The notes under the pieces were generated by a model. It did no database searches and was not told the DNA's origin. It worked only from the letters and a program-made list of their open reading frames with translations. This document shows positions 1 through 8,215 of a stretch of DNA of 64,000 nucleotides, piece by piece (the stretch's first letter is position 1; every line of letters starts with the position of its first letter). Source of the DNA: Deltaproteobacteria bacterium (lineage in GTDB: Bacteria; Lernaellota; Lernaellaia; JACKCT01); the NCBI GenBank assembly GCA_020845895.1, contig JADLEX010000017.1:1-64000 (forward strand). The letters are read 5' to 3'. A program made the translations under genes and the position numbers.

Positions 1-2
1 AA

Positions 3-56
3 GTGCGCGACAAGCTCCTGATCGGCGGACATCGGCGGACCCCCTTCGAAGTTTGA
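3..56 (+). other. possible 3' end of a gene entering from the left
   Basis: One plus-strand frame is open from the window edge and ends in TGA at 54-56, giving a C-terminus ending in GGHRRTPFEV. It could be the tail of a gene whose body lies outside the window, facing the minus-strand gene that ends at 175. Eighteen codons are too few to identify a family or to exclude chance. Confidence 0.2.
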
Positions 57-174
57 GTCGTCAACAAGCCCAAACGACGAAAGGACCGCCCCTGTCCGGC
101 AGGCATCCGCTCAGATCGGCGAAGAACAGAATTTTTCATGACCGGCATTCGGTATCGTGGCGAATCCGTGGCGA

Positions 175-2223
175 TCAGGGTCGGGCGGAGAACCCTGCAC
201 CGAGGTTTTCGGCGCGACGCAGACGCAGTCGGATGTCCAATCGGGGCATGCACAGGAGTGGTCCGTTCCAGCACAACTCATCGGGCGGGAGGACGACTTC
301 GAGTCCAGAAGCCGTTGATTTCATTTCGATTTTCACGTCGGGCAGCGTGCGAACGCCCACGTGGAGCCCTGGCGTGAAGACGTGCGTGATGATGAGAATC
401 CCCACGGCCCCGGCGATCACGCCGACCGCCATCCCGGTCCGTTGCGGGGTCTCCGGTTCGCTGCCGGAGATCATCAACACCCCGATTGCCCCAAGAACCC
501 AAAACATGGCGGCGGCGAAACGCGGATCGGGCGCCATGACGTACCAGTTGACGAGCGCGGCGAGCGACGCGGCGGCAAGCGGCGCCATCCCCCGCGGGAC
601 TGCTCGCCGACGCAACGCCGCGAGCGAACCGACGAAAAACAGTGCCAGCGGAACCGTCACGTCGAGCCGTCGGGTCGCCGTACGGGCGAGCCAGGGCCGG
701 AACCACGCGTCGTCGGCGAGCACCGCGTCGGGATCGCGATGCCCGTCGCGGGCGACCGCCTTGATGATCTTCACGTCGTGCGCGGCCATGTCGAGCGGCA
801 TCGTCCATTCGACCGGGAGCCCGGCGACGGCGACCGGGTACGCCGGATAACCGCTCTGGACGAAACCGCGTGCGATCCACGGCATCAGGATGGCGATGCC
901 GAGGGCGAAAGCGACCCAGTGACGCTCGCGGGGACTTTCGTCCGCGCGGGTGCGAAGCGCATCGAAAATCCAGAGGGCGGCGGCGAAGACCGCGAAGCTG
1001 AGCTTGATCGCCACGCCCGCCGCGCAAACGAGCGTGAACACCACGCGCGAAGGCCGGTGGAGCCCTGTCGCCGCGCGGCTTACGAACAACTCCGCGGCGA
1101 ACAAACTCGCGATCACCACCGAGGCATCGGGCGCGTGACTGCTCACGAAAGGCCCGGCGGACCAGACGACGAGAATCGGGGCGAACGCGGCGACGAAGAG
1201 GTTTGCGGCGGGCGATTCACCTCGCCAGAACCGTCCTAGCGCGGCGAACGACCGCGCCGTTGCGACGAGAAAGAGAAGACCGTGGGCGAGCAAGTGACTG
1301 TGGCCGCGCCAGAGTGCGTCGAGCGCGGCGGAGAAGAGCAGCGACGCGTTGTTGAACGCCAGCCGCCCGTGCAGGTTTCCGAGCCCGGGGACTGCCGGGT
1401 ATGCGAGCGCCCAATTGATCGCGGGCAGGTGATAGAAGCCGAAGTCCGGCAGACGCGGGCCGAGCAGGGCGCGGTTGGCGACCCATAGCGCCCCGGCGAC
1501 GAGCGCCGCGATCGTCCACGCGCCGGGTCGCGCATCGGCGCGCAAACCGCCCGAGCGCGCGTACCGAATCCAACCCACGATCGACGCCAGGGCCGGCACG
1601 AGCCAACTCGCGAGTCCGATCCGCGCAAACAGGTGCCACGCGACGAGCCAAATCGTGACAACCGCCCATCCGATCAGGAAAGTCTCGCCGATTCGGGGAA
1701 CCCGGCCCGGCGATCGATCCACGACGAGAAGCCCGACACCCGCGAGCACGAGCGCCGCGAAGACCCACACGATCCCGATCCGCGCAATTGGCCCGACCAG
1801 CAACGCGAACTCGTTCAGGATCGACGACCCGGTTGCCCATGCGGTCGCCAATCGGCTGACGATACCGAAAGCGAACAGCCCGAGCGCCGCCAGCGCGAAA
1901 AATGCGACGAGAAAGGCGGGTATCGCGTCGCTTCGTGATCTCCACGCGTCGCGTACGGCGCTCCCGTCGGTCCGCAATGCGTTTCGAGAAAAGACGAGGA
2001 AGCCCGCGCAGATCGCGAGGGCGAAGAGTTTCAGGCCGAGGTCGAACTGCACTGCCGTGACGGCGAGATCGGACGGCGTGCCCGGAGGCAGCGTGGGCGG
2101 ATGCCCGAGCGTTGCGAGCAGTACAAAAACGGCGACGACGCAAACCGCGCGCGCGGCCCAAGCGCCCACCGGGTTTGAGGTGGAATGCGTCGAGTCGATG
2201 GCTGGCGACCGCGTGCGTGTCAT
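175..2223 (-). CDS. large polytopic membrane protein, possible glycosyltransferase-like (LIC_10190-like family)
   Basis: A 682-residue protein rich in hydrophobic helices, with roughly a dozen or more likely membrane segments spread over the first 560 residues and a short soluble tail. A segment reading YHLPAINW, then PGLGNLHGRLAFN, resembles a family of large bacterial membrane proteins annotated as LIC_10190-like, with an overall look like GT-C glycosyltransferases. I recall this family from memory and cannot confirm it here. The frame stays open to 2283, but the extension falls in an intergenic repeat, so the ATG beginning MTRTRSP is preferred. It is transcribed away from the HD/HAD gene. 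Substrate and reaction are unknown; assembly of a cell-surface glycan is the likeliest theme. Confidence 0.6.
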   Translation of the reverse strand: MTRTRSPAIDSTHSTSNPVGAWAARAVCVVAVFVLLATLGHPPTLPPGTPSDLAVTAVQFDLGLKLFALAICAGFLVFSRNALRTDGSAVRDAWRSRSDAIPAFLVAFFALAALGLFAFGIVSRLATAWATGSSILNEFALLVGPIARIGIVWVFAALVLAGVGLLVVDRSPGRVPRIGETFLIGWAVVTIWLVAWHLFARIGLASWLVPALASIVGWIRYARSGGLRADARPGAWTIAALVAGALWVANRALLGPRLPDFGFYHLPAINWALAYPAVPGLGNLHGRLAFNNASLLFSAALDALWRGHSHLLAHGLLFLVATARSFAALGRFWRGESPAANLFVAAFAPILVVWSAGPFVSSHAPDASVVIASLFAAELFVSRAATGLHRPSRVVFTLVCAAGVAIKLSFAVFAAALWIFDALRTRADESPRERHWVAFALGIAILMPWIARGFVQSGYPAYPVAVAGLPVEWTMPLDMAAHDVKIIKAVARDGHRDPDAVLADDAWFRPWLARTATRRLDVTVPLALFFVGSLAALRRRAVPRGMAPLAAASLAALVNWYVMAPDPRFAAAMFWVLGAIGVLMISGSEPETPQRTGMAVGVIAGAVGILIITHVFTPGLHVGVRTLPDVKIEMKSTASGLEVVLPPDELCWNGPLLCMPRLDIRLRLRRAENLGAGFSARP

Positions 2224-2290
2224 TGGAAGGCACGCATATTGGCACAGCCAGGGGCGGCTGTGCCACAAGCTTGAGACCCTCACCCCCGAC

Positions 2291-2345
2291 CCTTCTCCCG
2301 CCCGGCGGGAGAGGGGGGCCGAGCGAATGCGAGGGACGAGGAGGG
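2291..2345. repeat. intergenic hairpin repeat
   Basis: Lies between two divergent genes. A perfect short inverted repeat, CTCCCGCC at 2295-2302 and GGCGGGAG at 2304-2311, is flanked by C-rich and G-rich runs (CACCCCCGACCC on the left, GAGGGGGG and GAGGAGGGGG on the right). The form resembles dispersed REP-like intergenic palindromes found in many high-GC genomes. Only one copy of this type is seen in the window, so a dispersed family is inferred. Confidence 0.45.
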
Positions 2346-2424
2346 GGCGACCTTCGATCTGGACTTTTCCGCGTGTCCGCGATACCGAAACGCACCGATT
2401 CGTTCGATCCCGCGGAGAATTCCT

Positions 2425-3834
2425 TTGGGCTCCATCGCGAACTGGTTGCGCGAACGATTCCCTGATCCTGGACGTTTACCCGTCGAAGCGTTGGGCGACG
2501 AATTCGTCGCGTCGCTATTCGGCGATTCGCATCGCGGACGGCACATCCGCGCCGTGGCCGCGCGGGCGCGCGAACTGGGGCCGCAGCTCGGTTTGGGGGT
2601 GGTGTTCGAGGCGGATCTCGTCGCGGCCGCGTATCTGCACGACATCGGCTACACCCCGGACGTGTCGCGAACCGGATTCCACCAACTCGACGGCGCGGTG
2701 TGGTGCGCTCATCGCGGCTACTCGGACGAAGTCGTGGCCGCCGTGCTTACGCACTCAGGTGCGCCGGAAGAAGCCGCGCTCGATCCCCGTGTCCGCGACT
2801 TCTACGCGGCGCTTCCGCCTATCGCGCCGACGCCGCTCGCCGACGCGCTCACGTTCTGCGATCTGCGCACCTTGCCGACGGGGGAGCGCATCACCGCGAA
2901 CGAGCACCTGCGCGAAATCGCGGTGCGTTACGGCGCGGAGCACATCGTCACGCGGTCGCAACCGGACGCCGAGCCGCGCATGTTTGCGGCGCGGACGCGC
3001 GTGCTGGCTCGGATCGCGCAACGTCAAGGCTCGCTGCCGTGGGTCTTTGTCGACGTGGACAACACGCTGGTCGGCCCGGGCGAGATGCCGCGCGAGCGGA
3101 CGCGCAGGGCGATTCGCGACTACGTCGCGTCGGGCGGGCGCGTGAGTCTTGCGACGGGCAAGCATGTCGAGGCGATCCGCCTGTTGCAGCGGGCGCTGGG
3201 CCTGCCGGGGCCGCACGTCTCCGGCAACGGCGCGCTCGTGGTGGACGGAGACGACGTTCGTGCGCTCTACCACCTAGATCCCGAACATCTGGCCCTCACC
3301 GACGAGCTTCAAAAAATGGGGATCGCGTACATCGTCTATGTGCGCGCCGAGTTGCTTTCGGATTCTCCGCACCTGACGGACGAACAGATCAGGCGGCTCA
3401 CGCGTTACTACGAGTCCGCTCCGCGCCGCGTCGAGCGCGTTGTCCCTGAAGACGAACCGTTCAAAATCCTCACCTATGTGCCGAGCGGCGATCCGCGTGA
3501 GGCCGACGTGCGCGCGCTGGCGGCGTCGGCGGGCGTGGCGTGCGTGCGCACCGCGCCGGATTTTTTGGAGATGCTCGGCAATGAGGACGGAAAGGCGCAC
3601 GGTATGGAGTGGATACTCGCAAACGCGGACTGGCCGAGCTTCCACACAGTCGCGATCGGCGATGGCGAGAACGACCTGACCATGATGCGCCGGGCGGGGC
3701 TCGCTTTTGCCGTGGCCAATGCCGAAGCCGATGTGAGCGACGCGGCCGACCGTGTGGTCGCCTCGTGTCTGGATGAGGGCTTCGCGGACGCGCTGGACGA
3801 ACTGCGCCGCCCTTGCGAACAGGACGATCGGTGA
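2425..3834 (+). CDS. HD-domain + HAD (Cof-type) phosphohydrolase fusion
   Basis: A 469-residue protein joining two phosphohydrolase folds. Residues about 20-190 form an HD domain: H40, the H72-D73 pair in YLHDIGY, then H86 and H96. Residues about 205-465 form a HAD type IIB (Cof/sucrose-phosphatase-like) hydrolase with motif I DVDNT (D210, D212), a K near 390 and motif IV GDGEND at 412-417. HD domains often act on nucleotides or phosphodiesters and Cof-type HADs on sugar phosphates or flavin/nucleotide phosphates; the substrate cannot be read from sequence. The start is TTG, supported by GGAG at 2414-2417 about 7 bases upstream. The small membrane protein gene follows after 55 bases. Confidence 0.8.
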   Translation: MGSIANWLRERFPDPGRLPVEALGDEFVASLFGDSHRGRHIRAVAARARELGPQLGLGVVFEADLVAAAYLHDIGYTPDVSRTGFHQLDGAVWCAHRGYSDEVVAAVLTHSGAPEEAALDPRVRDFYAALPPIAPTPLADALTFCDLRTLPTGERITANEHLREIAVRYGAEHIVTRSQPDAEPRMFAARTRVLARIAQRQGSLPWVFVDVDNTLVGPGEMPRERTRRAIRDYVASGGRVSLATGKHVEAIRLLQRALGLPGPHVSGNGALVVDGDDVRALYHLDPEHLALTDELQKMGIAYIVYVRAELLSDSPHLTDEQIRRLTRYYESAPRRVERVVPEDEPFKILTYVPSGDPREADVRALAASAGVACVRTAPDFLEMLGNEDGKAHGMEWILANADWPSFHTVAIGDGENDLTMMRRAGLAFAVANAEADVSDAADRVVASCLDEGFADALDELRRPCEQDDR

Positions 3835-3889
3835 TTACGTTTTCCGGAACACAAGCGCGGGCGGGCATCGCCATGCGCGGGAGACGGAC

Positions 3890-4243
3890 ATGAACCCGTT
3901 CTGGGGACGGTTTTTCGCGAACATCGCCGGGTTGGTCGTCATTCAAGCCCTCTTCGGCGGCATCCATTTCTCGGGCGCGTTCGCGTTCATTTTCGCGGCG
4001 CTGGTGCTGGGGATCGTCAACGCGGTCATCCGGCCCGTGGTCACGATTCTCTCCCTGCCCATCACCATCGTGACGCTCGGCATCTTCGCGCTCGTCGTGA
4101 ATGGTTTGATGCTCGGCCTCGTTTCGTGGCTCACGCCGGGATTCCATGTCGAGGGCTGCGGCACGACGATCTTCGCCGCGCTCGTTCTGTCGATCGTCTC
4201 GGCCATCGCGGGCCGCCTGATCGGCGTGGAGATGGACGACTGA
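3890..4243 (+). CDS. small four-helix membrane protein, phage-holin 4 superfamily (PF04020-like)
   Basis: A 117-residue protein made almost entirely of four hydrophobic helices. It shows the family hallmark of a helix pair followed by NAVIRPVV and ILSLPITIVTLGIF. Members are widespread chromosomal inner-membrane proteins despite the holin name; their role is not established. The ATG chosen gives an N-terminus MNPFWGRFF typical of the family. Its TGA overlaps the next ATG by one base (TGATG), so it is probably translationally coupled to the DNA glycosylase, although no functional link between them is obvious. Confidence 0.8.
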   Translation: MNPFWGRFFANIAGLVVIQALFGGIHFSGAFAFIFAALVLGIVNAVIRPVVTILSLPITIVTLGIFALVVNGLMLGLVSWLTPGFHVEGCGTTIFAALVLSIVSAIAGRLIGVEMDD

Positions 4244-4908
4244 TGGCGCGCGGCCGGGCCGCACGCGACCGCCACGCGCACCTGCCCGAACCGGAGCGAA
4301 CGCTCGCGGCATCGGACCCGAAACTCGGCGACGCGATCGCCGCGGTGATCGACGCGCACGGGGTGCAGCGTTATGCGAAGCGGACGGGTCACACGCCGTT
4401 TCAGATGCTCGCGCGGGCGATCGTCTTCCAGCAGCTTTCGGGCAAGGCGGCCTCGACGATCTGGGGTCGTTTCGCGGCGCTTTGCCCCGGAGGGCGCGTG
4501 ACACCCGAGGCGATCGGCGCGCTGCGTTTCGAGGACATGCGCGCGGCGGGGCTCTCGGCTCAGAAGGCCGCGTACGTCATCGACCTCGCCGAGCATGCCC
4601 GGAATCGGACCGTGCGTTTCACGCGCATCGGTCATCTGAACGACGAGGATGTGATCGACTCGCTGACGCACGTGAAGGGCGTGGGGCGATGGACGGCGCA
4701 GATGTTTCTGATGTTCACACTGCTGCGGCCGGATGTGCTGCCCGAGGGTGATTTGGGCGTGCGCAAGGGCGTCCAGATCGTCCATCGGCGGCCCGAGCTG
4801 CCCAGTCCTACCGAGGTGCTGGCCGTCGGCGAAAGCTGGGCGCCGTACCGCAGCCTCGCCAGCCTGTACCTGTGGCGAATTCAGGATTTGAAGGTTCCGG
4901 TGGAATGA
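4243..4908 (+). CDS. DNA-3-methyladenine glycosylase II (AlkA-like, HhH-GPD family)
   Basis: A 221-residue base-excision repair enzyme that removes alkylated purines such as 3-methyladenine from DNA. The helix-hairpin-helix is at about 141-158 (VKGVGRWTAQMF), and the catalytic aspartate is D170 in PEGDLGV, the expected distance downstream. An upstream segment FQQLSGKAASTIW matches the HhH-GPD core. The size fits single-domain bacterial AlkA homologues that lack the E. coli N-terminal domain. There is no FCL cluster (no CX6CX2CX5C tail), so it is not an endonuclease III. It starts within the stop codon of the preceding membrane-protein gene. Confidence 0.88.
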   Translation: MARGRAARDRHAHLPEPERTLAASDPKLGDAIAAVIDAHGVQRYAKRTGHTPFQMLARAIVFQQLSGKAASTIWGRFAALCPGGRVTPEAIGALRFEDMRAAGLSAQKAAYVIDLAEHARNRTVRFTRIGHLNDEDVIDSLTHVKGVGRWTAQMFLMFTLLRPDVLPEGDLGVRKGVQIVHRRPELPSPTEVLAVGESWAPYRSLASLYLWRIQDLKVPVE

Positions 4909-4944
4909 GCGAACTCGGTCGAGCCCATATCGACCGGCGGTTCG

Positions 4945-4974
4945 TTGACGTGATATGCTTCGACTCGCTCAAAT
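4945..4974 (+). promoter_or_regulatory. candidate sigma-70-type promoter for the AAA ATPase pair
   Basis: TTGACG at 4945-4950, an 18-base spacer, and TCAAAT at 4969-4974. It lies in the only gap upstream of the ATPase gene, so it could drive the pair independently of the glycosylase gene. Confidence 0.35.
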
Positions 4975-4998
4975 GGCTGAAACTTCGGGAGAAAGTCG

Positions 4999-6180
4999 AT
5001 GAGTTCCTCGACATTCCGGTTCACGCGAGTCGTTTTGAAAAACTGGAAGAACTTCAAGTCGGTCGATGTCGAACTGGCGCGGCGAGCGTTTCTGGTGGGA
5101 CCGAACGCGACGGGCAAGTCGAACTTTCTCGATGCCATTCGCTTTCTCCGGGATCTCGCCACGGACGGCGGCGGTCTGGCACAGGCGGTTGACAAGTGGC
5201 GCGGAGGAGTCAGTCACGTCCGATCGCTGTTCGCACGCCAGAATCCCAACGTCGAGATTCAGGTCGACGTTCGATCGGAAGAAGGAAATGGCTTCCGATA
5301 CGGTCTTGTGTTCAACAGCCGAACGAAGCGCGACCAGACGCCAGTAGTGCTTCGGGAAGCGGTCGAGAGAATTACGACCGACGGAAAAATCGAGACGCTT
5401 CTCGATCGGCCGGACAAAGCGGACAGGCGCGACAGTGAGCGTCTGACGCAGACGGCGATTCAGCAGGTTACGGCGAATAAAAAATTTCGCGAAATGGTCG
5501 CGTTCTTCGATTCGATCACGTACCTCCATCTGGTTCCGCAGCTACTTCGGGAAGAGCAACTCCCACGACGTTCGGGGAAATCCCCGGACCAGTTCGGTCG
5601 CGACCTCCTCAATCAGATCAAGGACGTAACGCCAAGAACGAGGACGGCGCGCTTGAGACGCATCGGAGCGATTATGAAGATCGTCGTTCCGCAATTGGAG
5701 AGTTTGGACTTTGAGATCGACCAGGACGGGCGCCCCAGACTGTTCGCCAATTTCCGGCACTGGCGGCAATACGGTGCGAAGCAATATGAGGTTCAGTTTT
5801 CCGATGGCACGCTCCGTCTGATTGGCCTGCTTTGGTCGTTGCAGGAGCGCGCGGGCCCGTTGCTTCTGGAGGAGCCGGAGCTCTCCCTGCACACCGCGAT
5901 CGTCCGTCAGATGGCGCCCTTCATTTACAAGGCTCAACGTTCGCGTTCCGGGCGACAAGTGATTCTCTCGACGCACAGCGAGCAGATCCTTCAGGACGAA
6001 GGTGTCGCACCGGAGGAGGTATTGCTCGTTCGACCCGTGCATGAGGGCTCCGAGATCGTCGTTGGGGCTCAGATCCCCGAGGTTGCGAACCTGATGGCCG
6101 CGGGCTTCACGGCGCACGAGACGATTTCGCCGCGGACGGTTACCGACCAGATGTCTCTGTTTTCGGGAGCGGACCTTTGA
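4999..6180 (+). CDS. AAA ATPase (AAA_15/AAA_21, OLD/RecF-like)
   Basis: A 393-residue ABC-type AAA ATPase of the family found in OLD nucleases and in defence pairs such as PARIS. Walker A is GPNATGKS at 34-41, an ABC-signature-like FSDGTLRLIGLL at 267-278, Walker B LLLEEPE at 288-294, and an H-loop STHS at 324-327. The middle part is variable. There is no fused TOPRIM domain; instead the next gene, overlapping by 4 bases, encodes a DUF4276/TOPRIM-like protein. A GGGAGAAAG ribosome site precedes the ATG. The sequence is visibly less GC-rich than its neighbours, suggesting transfer. Role inferred: nucleotide-driven sensor/activator of a defence or repair module. The ATPase assignment is firm; the defence role is not. 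Confidence 0.85.
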   Translation: MSSSTFRFTRVVLKNWKNFKSVDVELARRAFLVGPNATGKSNFLDAIRFLRDLATDGGGLAQAVDKWRGGVSHVRSLFARQNPNVEIQVDVRSEEGNGFRYGLVFNSRTKRDQTPVVLREAVERITTDGKIETLLDRPDKADRRDSERLTQTAIQQVTANKKFREMVAFFDSITYLHLVPQLLREEQLPRRSGKSPDQFGRDLLNQIKDVTPRTRTARLRRIGAIMKIVVPQLESLDFEIDQDGRPRLFANFRHWRQYGAKQYEVQFSDGTLRLIGLLWSLQERAGPLLLEEPELSLHTAIVRQMAPFIYKAQRSRSGRQVILSTHSEQILQDEGVAPEEVLLVRPVHEGSEIVVGAQIPEVANLMAAGFTAHETISPRTVTDQMSLFSGADL

Positions 6181-6788
6181 CGTTCATTCCTCAGGTCGTG
6201 GTGACGGAAGGACCGCTCGACGCGGTGGCTGCTCGAAAAGTCCTAGAATTGGTACACGCACTTCCCGGAGAATGGCGCCCCGTGATCTCGGGATCAAACG
6301 AACGATTCTGGATGGACGCGAAGCGACGAAACGAGGCTGCGAAAAGATCCGGAGTTCGCATTGCTGGGTTCGCCGATCTGGAAAAGATTGACTCGTGCGC
6401 GCCGGAGATCATCGCCGAAAAACTTCCGGAAGGCTTGGCAACGACGTTTCGATTGCGACTCGCCGTTCGAATGCTCGAAAACTGGCTGCTTGCGGATCAC
6501 GACGCCATGGCGAAGTTTCTCGGGATTTCGAAAGCCGTCGTCGAAAAGGAAGTTCGGCTGCCGTCCGTTCACCCGAAAACCGTGATCGTCAACCTCGCGA
6601 GGCGGTCGAAGCGTCGTGAAATCCGAGATGCCTTGATTCCGGAACGGGGAAGCAAGGGACTCGTTGGACCCGGCTATACGGCGGAAATGAAGCGATTCAT
6701 CGAGAAATTCTGGAATCCGGTCGCAGCCGCGCAAAACGATGAGAGTTTGCGAAGAGCAACGGTTGCGTTGCGCCGTCCCATTCCATGA
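6177..6788 (+). CDS. DUF4276/TOPRIM-like protein, partner of AAA ATPase
   Basis: A 203-residue protein starting at a TTG that overlaps the ATPase stop (TTGA). The N-terminus VVVTEGPLDA (E11) is the glutamate-containing strand of TOPRIM-like folds; an acidic cluster FADLEKIDSCAPE at 65-77 and RLAVRMLENWLLAD at 94-107 match the DUF4276-type pattern, as does the later VNLARRSKRREIRDALIP. In OLD and PARIS-like systems the TOPRIM protein is the effector nuclease activated by the ATPase. By analogy this would be the effector here, but nuclease activity is inference. The 4-base overlap implies coupled translation in fixed stoichiometry. Confidence 0.65.
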   Translation: MTFIPQVVVTEGPLDAVAARKVLELVHALPGEWRPVISGSNERFWMDAKRRNEAAKRSGVRIAGFADLEKIDSCAPEIIAEKLPEGLATTFRLRLAVRMLENWLLADHDAMAKFLGISKAVVEKEVRLPSVHPKTVIVNLARRSKRREIRDALIPERGSKGLVGPGYTAEMKRFIEKFWNPVAAAQNDESLRRATVALRRPIP

Positions 6789-6820
6789 ACAACATACGCC
6801 AAAAAGCGTTACCGACCCGA

Positions 6821-6849
6821 TAGGCAACCGCTTCGACGCGTCGTATGAT
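6821..6849 (+). promoter_or_regulatory. candidate promoter for the secreted phosphatase/glycosidase operon
   Basis: TAGGCA at 6821-6826, 17-base spacer, TATGAT at 6844-6849. Located 53 bases before the phosphatase ATG. Confidence 0.45.
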
Positions 6850-6901
6850 CTCGCGATTTGTCTTCGGGACGACCCGGAGATTTTTCACGGGAGTTGTCTG
6901 G

Positions 6902-8215
6902 ATGTCGATCAAATGGCTTTCGTGTGTCTTTGCGATGACTTTGGTTTTCGCCGCGTGTTCCGGCGGCGATTCGGATAACGGCGACGGCGGCGGCGGTCCG
7001 GCGGTCGATGACGACGCCGTTGACGACGACGCCGCGATCGACGACGACAACGCGACCGACGACGACACATCGGATGATGACGCAGCCGATGACGATACGT
7101 TTCCCCCGCTGCCGGACGACGACGCGGACGACGACGCGGACGACGACGTGGACGACGACACGGGCGACGACGACTCGGTGCCCGCGGAATGCGAGGCGAG
7201 CATCGTCCGCGAGCCTTACCTGCAGTGGGTGACGACGGACAGCGTGCGCGTGCGCTGGCGCACCGACGAACCGGGCTACTCGATGGTGCGTTGGGGGGTG
7301 GAGGACCGCGCCGAGGAGAGCATTCTGTCGAACGATCTGGTGCGCAAGCACGAGATGGTCATCACGGGGCTCGATCCACGCACGGTGTATCCGTATCGCG
7401 TGGAGTCGTGCGGCGTGCAAAGCACGACCGAGGACTTCATCACCGCGCCCGACGATCCGTCGGAGCCGTTCACGTTCTCGGTCTGGGGCGACACGCAGGA
7501 CCACCCGGATGTCCACGAACAGGTGGCTGCCGCGGCGTACGACTGGGATCCCGATTTCGCGCTTCACGTCGGCGATCTGGTCGGCAGCGGCTGGCGACCG
7601 GGGGACTACGACAACGAGTTTTTCGGACCGGCGAAGCAGTTCCTTCAGTCAACGCCGTTTTTCCCGGCGATGGGCAACCACGACGGCAATTCGCCCTTCT
7701 ACTTCGACTCGTTCTACCAGCCGGGTTCGTGGGGCTATTACAGTTTCACGTACGGCAATACGTTCTTCGTTGCGCTCAACACGACGTGGATCTACATCCC
7801 CGGGTCGGAGCAATACCGCTGGTTTGTGGACCAGCTCGAAAGCGACGCAGCCCAAAATGCCGACTGGATCGTGGTCTACGCGCATCATCCGCCCTATAGC
7901 GAGGGCTGGGTCGGCTACGACGGCGAGCCGATGGTTCGCATGTTTCTCGTTCCGCTCTTCGAGGAGTACGGCGTGGACATCTACTTCTCGGGACACACGC
8001 ACAACTACGAGCGCGGCACCAAGAACGGTGTCACCTACATCATCTCGGGCGGTGGCGGCGGCGGGCTTGACCCCTGGGCGCGCGACTACGAGCACGTCGA
8101 GGTCTGGGCCGGCGTTCATCACTTCACCGGCGTGACGGTGGATGGCCCCACCATCGACATCGAGGCATGGGATATCGACGACAATCTCGTGGATACCTAC
8201 CAGATCACGCAATGA
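6902..8215 (+). CDS. purple acid phosphatase-like metallophosphoesterase lipoprotein
   Basis: A 437-residue secreted metallophosphoesterase. Starting at ATG (MSIKWLSCVF) gives a lipoprotein signal peptide ending in FAAC. An Asp-triplet linker follows (about residues 35-91), then a fibronectin-like domain (REPYLQWV...) and the catalytic domain with the motif series GDTQ (D197), HVGDLVG, GNHD (N259, H260), YAHHPP and GHTHNYERG. The order of an Ig-like domain then a metallophosphatase is that of purple acid phosphatases. It probably releases phosphate from organic esters at the cell surface. It overlaps the following GH1 gene by ATGA, so both are likely made together. Confidence 0.85.
   Translation: MSIKWLSCVFAMTLVFAACSGGDSDNGDGGGGPAVDDDAVDDDAAIDDDNATDDDTSDDDAADDDTFPPLPDDDADDDADDDVDDDTGDDDSVPAECEASIVREPYLQWVTTDSVRVRWRTDEPGYSMVRWGVEDRAEESILSNDLVRKHEMVITGLDPRTVYPYRVESCGVQSTTEDFITAPDDPSEPFTFSVWGDTQDHPDVHEQVAAAAYDWDPDFALHVGDLVGSGWRPGDYDNEFFGPAKQFLQSTPFFPAMGNHDGNSPFYFDSFYQPGSWGYYSFTYGNTFFVALNTTWIYIPGSEQYRWFVDQLESDAAQNADWIVVYAHHPPYSEGWVGYDGEPMVRMFLVPLFEEYGVDIYFSGHTHNYERGTKNGVTYIISGGGGGGLDPWARDYEHVEVWAGVHHFTGVTVDGPTIDIEAWDIDDNLVDTYQITQ
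7006..7175 (+). repeat. Asp-triplet low-complexity linker (GAC/GAT tandem repeats)
   Basis: Inside the phosphatase gene, about 57 codons made of DDD units separated by one to five small residues (A, V, T, N), broken once by TFPPLP. The same type of tract occurs in the next gene at 8315-8364. It is a highly acidic, disordered spacer between the lipid anchor and the folded domains, and the DNA is repetitive enough to vary in length by slippage. Confidence 0.9.

Noticed and set aside
6809-7567. minus-strand frame with long runs of VVRVVV opposite the Asp-triplet linker
   Set aside because: The pattern is simply the complement of GAC repeats; no start context or family.
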